NCBI GenBank assembly: GCA_900319655.1 | Contig: ONPH01000044.1 | Span: 1 to 8,826 of the forward strand | From: an uncultured Eubacteriales bacterium | GTDB taxonomy: Bacteria > Bacillota > Clostridia > Oscillospirales > Acutalibacteraceae | DNA: 8,826 nucleotides | Reading direction: 5' to 3' | Shown here: positions 4,591 through 8,826 of the stretch, one piece after another | How positions within the stretch are numbered: the first letter of the stretch is position 1 | Layout of the letters: every line of letters begins with the position of its first letter | Translations under genes and position numbers: made by a program | Notes under the pieces: generated by a model | Told to the model about the DNA's origin: nothing | Seen by the model: the letters and a program-made list of their open reading frames with translations, nothing else | The model's database searches: none

Positions 4591-7206
4591 ATGGTAAAAT
4601 GGTATCAAAAAACAGGCTCTGAGGCGTTGGGCAGCTTTGGCGTGACAACCGACGGTCTCAGCTCGGAAAAAGCCGCGGAGCTGTTAAAGAAAAACGGAGA
4701 AAACAAGCTTGCCGAGGGCAAAAAGAAAACCATTCCGCAGGTGTTCCTCAGCCAGTTTGCGGATTTGCTCGTAATTATCCTTATAATCGCGGCGATTATC
4801 TCGATGTTCTCGGGCAATATCGAGAGCACAATCGTAATCTTCGCGGTAATTATCCTCAATGCCGTGCTCGGTACGGTTCAGCACGTTAAGGCTGAAAAAT
4901 CGCTCGACAGCCTAAAGTCGCTCTCATCCCCGAGCGCAAAGGTTATCCGCGACGGAAAAAAGATTGAAATCGACTCCAAAAATGTAGTCGAGGGCGATAT
5001 CATCGTGCTCGAGGCAGGCGACCTCGTCGTTGCCGACGGCAGAATTATCCACAATTACTCTCTCCAGGTCAACGAAAGCTCGCTTACCGGTGAATCGACA
5101 AACGTCGATAAAAGCGACGAAACCCTCGACGGCGAAGTTCCGCTTGCCGACCGTGTAAATATGGTGTTCTCGGGAAGTCTTGTAACCTACGGCAGAGCAC
5201 TGGTGCTCGTCACTGCAACCGGAATGAACACCGAAATCGGCAAAATTGCCGACCTTATGAACTCCGCGAAGGAGAAAAAAACTCCGCTCCAGCAGAGCCT
5301 CGACAAGTTCTCGAGCACTCTCGCGATTATAATTATGGCAATCAGCGTGCTTGTTTTTGTGCTGTCAATGGCGCAAAAGGGCTGGCAGTGGTCGTTTGAC
5401 AATATCATCGGCTCATTGATGTACGCAGTAGCCCTTGCCGTCGCGGCAATCCCCGAGGCGTTGGGCTCTATTGTCACAATCGTTCAGGCGATGGGCACTC
5501 AGAAAATGGCAAAGGAAAACGCCGTTATCAAGGATTTGAAGGCGGTAGAAAGTCTCGGCTGTGTATCGGTAATCTGCTCCGACAAGACAGGTACTCTCAC
5601 CCAGAACAAGATGACGGTTCAAAAGATTTTCATCGCAGGCGAGAGCATCCGCGAGGAACAGCTTGACATCAAGTATCCCAGCCACCGCAGGCTGATTTAC
5701 GATATGGTGCTCAACAACGATTCGAGCATTGTGGACGGAAAGGGAATAGGCGACCCGACCGAGTACGCGCTTATTGAAACCTCGCGTAACATCGGACTTG
5801 ACGAGGGCATTATCCGCGATACGCTCGACCGCGAGGAGGAAGTTCCGTTTGACTCCGACCGCAAGATGATGAGCACAAAGTACACTCTCCACGGCGTTCC
5901 GCACGTGCTGACAAAGGGCGCTTTGGACTCTATTCTCGACCGCTGTGTGAGCATAGCGGAGAAGGACACTGTCCGCCCGATTACGGATGAAGACAAAAGA
6001 ATAATTCTCGAACAGAATAACAAATATTCGTCAGAAGGTCTGCGCGTCCTCACCTTCGCGTATAAGGAGACCAAAGAGGAGCTCACCGAGGAAACCGAAT
6101 ACGGCTACACCTTTCTCGGCCTTGTCTCGATGATTGACCCTCCGCGCGAGGAGAGCAAGCAGGCGGTTGCCGACGCAATCAGGGCAGGTATTAAGCCGAT
6201 TATGATTACCGGCGACCACAAAATTACCGCCTCGGCAATTGCAAAGCAAATCGGAATTATGCGCATAGGCGATATGGCTGTAACGGGTATGGAGCTCGAC
6301 GCAATGGACGACAAGGAGCTTGACGAAAAGCTCGAGAAAATCTCGGTTTACGCCCGTGTATCGCCTGAAAATAAAATCAGAATAGTCGAGGTTTGGCAGA
6401 AGAAGGGCAACATCGTCTCAATGACAGGCGACGGCGTTAACGACGCGCCCGCGCTCAAAAAAGCCGACATCGGCGTTGCTATGGGTATCACCGGCACAGA
6501 GGTCTCAAAGGACGCCGCGTCGATGATTTTGCAGGACGACAACTTCGCCACAATCATCAAGGCTGTCGCGAACGGACGTAACGTTTACCGCAATATCAGC
6601 AACGCGATTTTGTTCCTGCTCTCAGGAAATATGGCGGCGATTATCACCGTTTTGTTCACCTCGCTTTTGGCACTGCCCGTGCCGTTTGAGCCGGTTCACC
6701 TGCTGTTTATCAACCTTCTTACCGACTCACTTCCTGCAATCGCGATCGGTATGGAGCCGCCCGAGGACGGACTGCTCTCGCAAAAGCCGCGCGATCCCAA
6801 GCAGGGAATACTCACAAAGAAATTCACCTCGCTTATGTTCGGGCTCGGCGCTTTGATTTCGGTTTCGGTAATCATAGCGTTCTACCTCGGACTTCAGCAA
6901 AGCCCTGCCGTAGCAAGCACAATGGCATTCGCAACTCTCACGCTCGCAAGGCTTTTCCACGGCTTCAACTGCCGTTCCGACAGCTCGATTTTCAAAATCG
7001 GTTTTACCTCAAACCTCGCGAGTATCGGCGCGTTTGTGCTCGGAGTACTGTTGCTTTCGCTCGTAATTTTCGTGCCGGGACTTCACTCGCTCTTTGCAGT
7101 TGCCGACATCGTAGCTCCGCAGGCAGGAATTGTCTTAGCACTTGCCGCGGCGCCGACAATCCTCATTCAGATTATTAAGGTAATCATCGAAAAAATAAAG
7201 AAATAA
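4591..7206 (+). CDS. P2-type cation-transporting ATPase, probable Mn2+ (or Mn2+/Ca2+) exporter
   Basis: 871 residues, full length, intact. Uses ATP to move a divalent cation out of the cytoplasm. Seen: N-terminal cation ATPase domain (1-60), helices M1/M2 about 57-97, actuator loop with TGES at 166-169, M3/M4 about 243-300 with PEALG at 288-292, phosphorylation motif DKTGTLT from Asp331, nucleotide-binding FDSDRKMMS (420-428) and KGA (442-444), DPPR (516-519), MITGDH (538-543), hinge TGDGVNDAP (612-620), M5 with Asn680, M6 with NLLTD (708-712), and M7-M10 to the end. Compared with SERCA, site II residues Glu289, Asn708 and Asp712 are present, but the site I Glu of M5 is Ala683, as in single-site pumps. 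The manganese riboswitch upstream favours Mn2+ as inducer and likely cargo; Ca2+ stays possible. AAGGAG (4579-4584) sits 6 bases before the ATG. Confidence 0.95.
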   Translation: MVKWYQKTGSEALGSFGVTTDGLSSEKAAELLKKNGENKLAEGKKKTIPQVFLSQFADLLVIILIIAAIISMFSGNIESTIVIFAVIILNAVLGTVQHVKAEKSLDSLKSLSSPSAKVIRDGKKIEIDSKNVVEGDIIVLEAGDLVVADGRIIHNYSLQVNESSLTGESTNVDKSDETLDGEVPLADRVNMVFSGSLVTYGRALVLVTATGMNTEIGKIADLMNSAKEKKTPLQQSLDKFSSTLAIIIMAISVLVFVLSMAQKGWQWSFDNIIGSLMYAVALAVAAIPEALGSIVTIVQAMGTQKMAKENAVIKDLKAVESLGCVSVICSDKTGTLTQNKMTVQKIFIAGESIREEQLDIKYPSHRRLIYDMVLNNDSSIVDGKGIGDPTEYALIETSRNIGLDEGIIRDTLDREEEVPFDSDRKMMSTKYTLHGVPHVLTKGALDSILDRCVSIAEKDTVRPITDEDKRIILEQNNKYSSEGLRVLTFAYKETKEELTEETEYGYTFLGLVSMIDPPREESKQAVADAIRAGIKPIMITGDHKITASAIAKQIGIMRIGDMAVTGMELDAMDDKELDEKLEKISVYARVSPENKIRIVEVWQKKGNIVSMTGDGVNDAPALKKADIGVAMGITGTEVSKDAASMILQDDNFATIIKAVANGRNVYRNISNAILFLLSGNMAAIITVLFTSLLALPVPFEPVHLLFINLLTDSLPAIAIGMEPPEDGLLSQKPRDPKQGILTKKFTSLMFGLGALISVSVIIAFYLGLQQSPAVASTMAFATLTLARLFHGFNCRSDSSIFKIGFTSNLASIGAFVLGVLLLSLVIFVPGLHSLFAVADIVAPQAGIVLALAAAPTILIQIIKVIIEKIKK

Positions 7207-7210
7207 ATCA

Positions 7211-7239
7211 TTGACATTACCCTGTCTATTCTTTATAAT
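7211..7239 (+). promoter_or_regulatory. Perfect-consensus sigma-A promoter of ppa
   Basis: TTGACA (7211-7216), 17 bases, TATAAT (7234-7239), starting 5 bases after the ATPase stop codon. No terminator is visible between the two genes, so ppa may also receive read-through from the manganese-controlled transcript. Confidence 0.88.
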
Positions 7240-7268
7240 TAAAGTATAAATTTAAGGGAGGCTTGCAT

Positions 7269-7805
7269 ATGAATATTTGGCATGACATTAACCCAAAAAG
7301 AATTACCGCAGGAAGATTTTACGCTGTAATCGAAATTTCAAAGGGCGGAAAAAATAAATATGAGATGGATAAGGAGACAGGTCTTTTGAAGCTCGACAGA
7401 GTTCTTTTTACCTCAACCCATTATCCTGCAAACTACGGCTTTATTCCGCGTACATACGCCAAGGACGGCGATCCCCTCGACGTTTTGGTCCTCTGCTCCG
7501 AGACCATTATGCCTATGACCTTGGTTGAGTGCAAGCCTATCGGCGTGCTTAAAATGATTGACGACAACAAGGACGACGAAAAGATTATCGCTGTTCCCGT
7601 AGGCGATCCGAACTACAGCGGCTACAACGATATCAAGGAGCTGCCCAAGCACCGTTTTGACGAAATCCGCCACTTCTTCCAGGTTTACAAAATGCTTGAA
7701 AAGGGCAAGGAAACCCAGATTAAGTCAATCAGCGGCGCTGAAAAAGCAAAGGAAGTTGTTCAGCTTTCAATCGAGAGCTACATTCTCGACTTCCAGCTCG
7801 CATAA
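7269..7805 (+). CDS. ppa: Inorganic pyrophosphatase, family I (soluble)
   Basis: 178 residues from the ATG at 7269, close to the usual 175 or so. It hydrolyses pyrophosphate to two phosphates with Mg2+ in the cytoplasm, pulling biosynthetic reactions forward. Seen: IEISKGG with Glu22, KYE (Lys30, Glu32), Arg44, YPANYGFIP at 52-60, the signature DGDPLDVLV with Asp66, Asp68 and Asp71, then Asp98, Asp103, Lys105, and VYK with Tyr140 and Lys141. These correspond almost one for one to the active-site set of the E. coli enzyme. Start choice: AAGGGAGG (7254-7261) lies 7 bases before this ATG; an in-frame TTG at 7263 is only one base from the RBS and is unlikely. Monocistronic, with its own strong promoter. 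Confidence 0.97.
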   Translation: MNIWHDINPKRITAGRFYAVIEISKGGKNKYEMDKETGLLKLDRVLFTSTHYPANYGFIPRTYAKDGDPLDVLVLCSETIMPMTLVECKPIGVLKMIDDNKDDEKIIAVPVGDPNYSGYNDIKELPKHRFDEIRHFFQVYKMLEKGKETQIKSISGAEKAKEVVQLSIESYILDFQLA

Positions 7806-7825
7806 AACTTTCAGTAAAAACAAAA

Positions 7826-7903
7826 GTAGGGTTCAGTCTTGACTGAACCGCGGCGTTAGCACATAAGTGTTGTTTTCGCGGTTCGGTCAAGACCGAACCC
7901 TAC
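7826..7903. repeat. 78-bp nested palindrome between convergent genes; possible terminator or MITE/REP-like repeat
   Basis: Left arm 7826-7852 and right arm 7877-7903 are 27-bp inverted repeats, 25 of 27 complementary, beginning GTAGGGTTC and ending GAACCCTAC, around a 24-base centre. Each arm is also its own perfect palindrome: GGTTCAGTC/GACTGAACC around TT on the left (7829-7848) and GGTTCGGTC/GACCGAACC around AA on the right (7881-7900). On the minus strand the structure is followed by CTTTTGTTTTTA, so it can end transcription of the 68-residue gene; on the plus strand no T-run follows. Palindromic repeats with GTAGGG-type ends are common in clostridial genomes, which suggests, but does not show, a dispersed family. 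Confidence 0.75.
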
Positions 7904-7932
7904 AGTGTATTATAATATTAAGTCTTTATCTT

Positions 7933-8139
7933 TTACAGCTTAAAATCCTCGGCGGTGTAGTTGCCGTAAAGCGAAACCTTGGTCGGCACTCTTAAAAGCG
8001 GATTGTAGTTAAAAGCCCTGCACTTGCTGTTTTGAATGTGTCTTGACTTTTTACAGCCGAAAATCCCGTTTTCAAAAAAAGCGTTGTCGCAGTAAACGCA
8101 ATCGGGAACAATGTTTTTGCCGAAAAGCTTGTTTTTCAT
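7933..8139 (-). CDS. Small four-cysteine protein, conserved in clostridia, function unknown
   Basis: 68 residues from the ATG at 8139. Seen: starts MKNKLFGKNIVPDC, with CxxC at Cys14/Cys17 and two single cysteines at 29 and 40, then YNPLLRVP and a C-terminal AEDFKL. The spacing suggests a small zinc- or iron-binding knuckle. The pattern FGKNI..C.YC...C...C..F.Y.PL.RVP..DF.L is one I recognise from hypothetical proteins of clostridia, but no function is known to me. Start choice: GGGGTG lies about 7 bases before this ATG, whereas an upstream in-frame ATG at 8199 would put the promoter -35 inside the coding region. Divergent from pgeF, convergent with ppa. Confidence 0.82.
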   Translation of the reverse strand: MKNKLFGKNIVPDCVYCDNAFFENGIFGCKKSRHIQNSKCRAFNYNPLLRVPTKVSLYGNYTAEDFKL

Positions 8140-8162
8140 AGTGGTCACCCCGAAAATAAAAT

Positions 8163-8194
8163 CTGTATACAGTATAACAGAACTTAAAGGTTCT
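8163..8194. promoter_or_regulatory. Two palindromes in the divergent promoter region; possible operators
   Basis: CTGTATACAG (8163-8172) is a perfect 10-bp palindrome at the -10/start of the minus-strand promoter. AGAAC (8179-8183) and GTTCT (8190-8194) are inverted arms around 6 bases in its spacer. Both sit in the 78-bp gap between the divergent start codons and could bind a dimeric regulator of both genes. No known operator consensus fits well. Confidence 0.3.
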
Positions 8195-8199
8195 TTCAA
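8171..8199 (-). promoter_or_regulatory. Sigma-A promoter of the four-cysteine protein gene
   Basis: On the minus strand TTGAAA (8194-8199), 17-bp spacer, TATACT (8171-8176), giving a start near 8164 and a leader of about 25 bases. The spacer contains AGAAC-N6-GTTCT (8179-8194), and the -10/start region overlaps the 10-bp palindrome CTGTATACAG (8163-8172). Confidence 0.72.
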
Positions 8200-8217
8200 G
8201 TTATTTGGAGGTATAAA

Positions 8218-8826
8218 TTGAATTTTAACTCAAAAGTTATGAAGCTCAACAATGCGGACACTGTGCCGTATTTAACTCATAATTCTTTATCGGAAATAAA
8301 ATTTATTAATCACGCCTTTTCAACCCGTCTCGGCGGAGTGTCCGAGGGTGAGTTTACCTCAATGAACCTCGCGTTCAACAGGGGAGATAACCCCGAGTGC
8401 GTGACGGAAAATTACAAAAGGCTCTGCAAAAGCGCAGGCTTTGATTTTGAGTCTTTAACCGCCTCGGCGCAGAATCACCACACCTTTGTACGCGCCGTTA
8501 CAAAAGCCGACAGGGGAGTGGGAATTTACAAGCCGCGCGATATGGAGAGCGTTGACGCGATAATCACCAACGAAACAGGCGTTACGCTCGTTACATACTA
8601 CGCCGACTGCACACCGCTTTATTTTGTCGATACCAAAAACAGGGCAATCGGACTTGCCCACGGCGGATGGCGCGGAACCGTCGGCAGAATTGCCGAAAAG
8701 ACAATCAAAAAAATGACCGGGCTTTACGGCACAAACCCCGCGGATATCACCGCGGCTGTCGGCCCTGCAATCTCGGTCTGCTGTTACGAGGTCGATAAAC
8801 CCTGCATTGACAACTTCTACGCGCTT
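8218..8826 (+). CDS. pgeF: Peptidoglycan editing factor PgeF / laccase-domain protein (YlmD/YfiH family), 3' end outside window
   Basis: 203 codons are present with no stop; the family is usually about 240-280 residues, so the last part is missing. Seen: HAFSTRLGGVSEGEF at 32-46 with SMNLAF following, QNH at 85-87, YYADCTPLYF at 127-136, GLAHGGWRGT at 145-154 and GPAISVCCYEV near 186-196. His87, Cys131 and His148 form the expected zinc/copper site. Known: members act as purine nucleoside phosphorylase/adenosine deaminase-like enzymes in vitro and, in E. coli, remove wrong residues from peptidoglycan precursors. Start choice: GGAGGT (8207-8212) stands 5 bases before the TTG at 8218; the next in-frame ATG (8239) has no RBS. 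Divergent from the four-cysteine gene. Confidence 0.92.
   Translation, partial: MNFNSKVMKLNNADTVPYLTHNSLSEIKFINHAFSTRLGGVSEGEFTSMNLAFNRGDNPECVTENYKRLCKSAGFDFESLTASAQNHHTFVRAVTKADRGVGIYKPRDMESVDAIITNETGVTLVTYYADCTPLYFVDTKNRAIGLAHGGWRGTVGRIAEKTIKKMTGLYGTNPADITAAVGPAISVCCYEVDKPCIDNFYAL

Noticed and set aside
5413..5904. 163-codon open frame on the minus strand, and similar ones across 4605-6960
   Set aside because: All lie inside the intact ATPase gene and arise from its GC-biased codon use; none shows a plausible start or domain.
7263..7265. TTG as start codon of ppa
   Set aside because: It is one base from the AAGGGAGG site; the ATG at 7269 has proper spacing and gives the normal family N-terminus.
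8179..8194. LexA/SOS box in the divergent promoter
   Set aside because: The GAAC and GTTC half-sites are 6 bases apart; the Gram-positive SOS box needs 4.
8140..8199. Upstream ATG at 8199 giving an 88-residue version of the Cys4 protein
   Set aside because: The extension would cover the strong promoter TTGAAA-N17-TATACT, and the ATG at 8139 has GGGGTG at good spacing and the family-like start.

Overview
The window looks like a piece of chromosome from an anaerobic Firmicute of class Clostridia, probably near Ruminococcaceae/Oscillospiraceae. This is inferred from mid-range GC with AT-rich intergenic DNA, strong AGGAGG-type ribosome binding sites, near-consensus sigma-A promoters, a rubredoxin/rubrerythrin-type protein, a LUD-domain protein, a family of small four-cysteine clostridial proteins, and compact palindromic repeats. 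There is no rRNA, tRNA, CRISPR array, transposase or phage gene. The genes are mostly housekeeping; the unusual material is between them.

Layout: 1-173 (-) is the N-terminal end of a rubredoxin-headed rubrerythrin-like protein, divergent from a cell-wall amidase at 339-884 (+). 950-1612 (+) is a LUD/DUF162 protein with its own promoter. 1674-1766 (-) is a 30-residue Asn/Gln/Lys-rich peptide gene with an excellent RBS. 1835-4252 (+) is a tight operon, rsmF-rsmA-small membrane protein, the first two being 16S rRNA methyltransferases. 4253-4590 has no protein gene but holds a perfect sigma-A promoter whose -10 ends just before it, a 168-bp MITE-like palindromic element, a yybP-ykoY manganese riboswitch and that riboswitch's terminator. 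4591-7206 (+) is the controlled P2-type cation ATPase, probably a Mn2+ (or Mn2+/Ca2+) exporter. 7269-7805 (+) is family I inorganic pyrophosphatase with a perfect promoter. 7826-7903 is a 78-bp nested palindrome between convergent genes. 7933-8139 (-) is a 68-residue Cys4 protein, and 8218-8826 (+) is the start of pgeF (laccase-domain protein), cut by the window edge.

Most interesting reading: the promoter TTGACA-N17-TATAAT at 4230-4258 and the riboswitch at 4432 are separated by the palindromic element, which has TA at both ends. Removing the element and one TA puts the expected transcription start 0-2 bases from the riboswitch P1 helix. This strongly suggests a small mobile element inserted between the -10 box and the start site of a manganese-responsive gene, so the present transcript should begin inside the element and carry a long hairpin, with a terminator-like stem, ahead of the riboswitch. 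The second structural curiosity is the palindrome after ppa, where the only two differences between its 27-bp arms compensate each other inside each arm.
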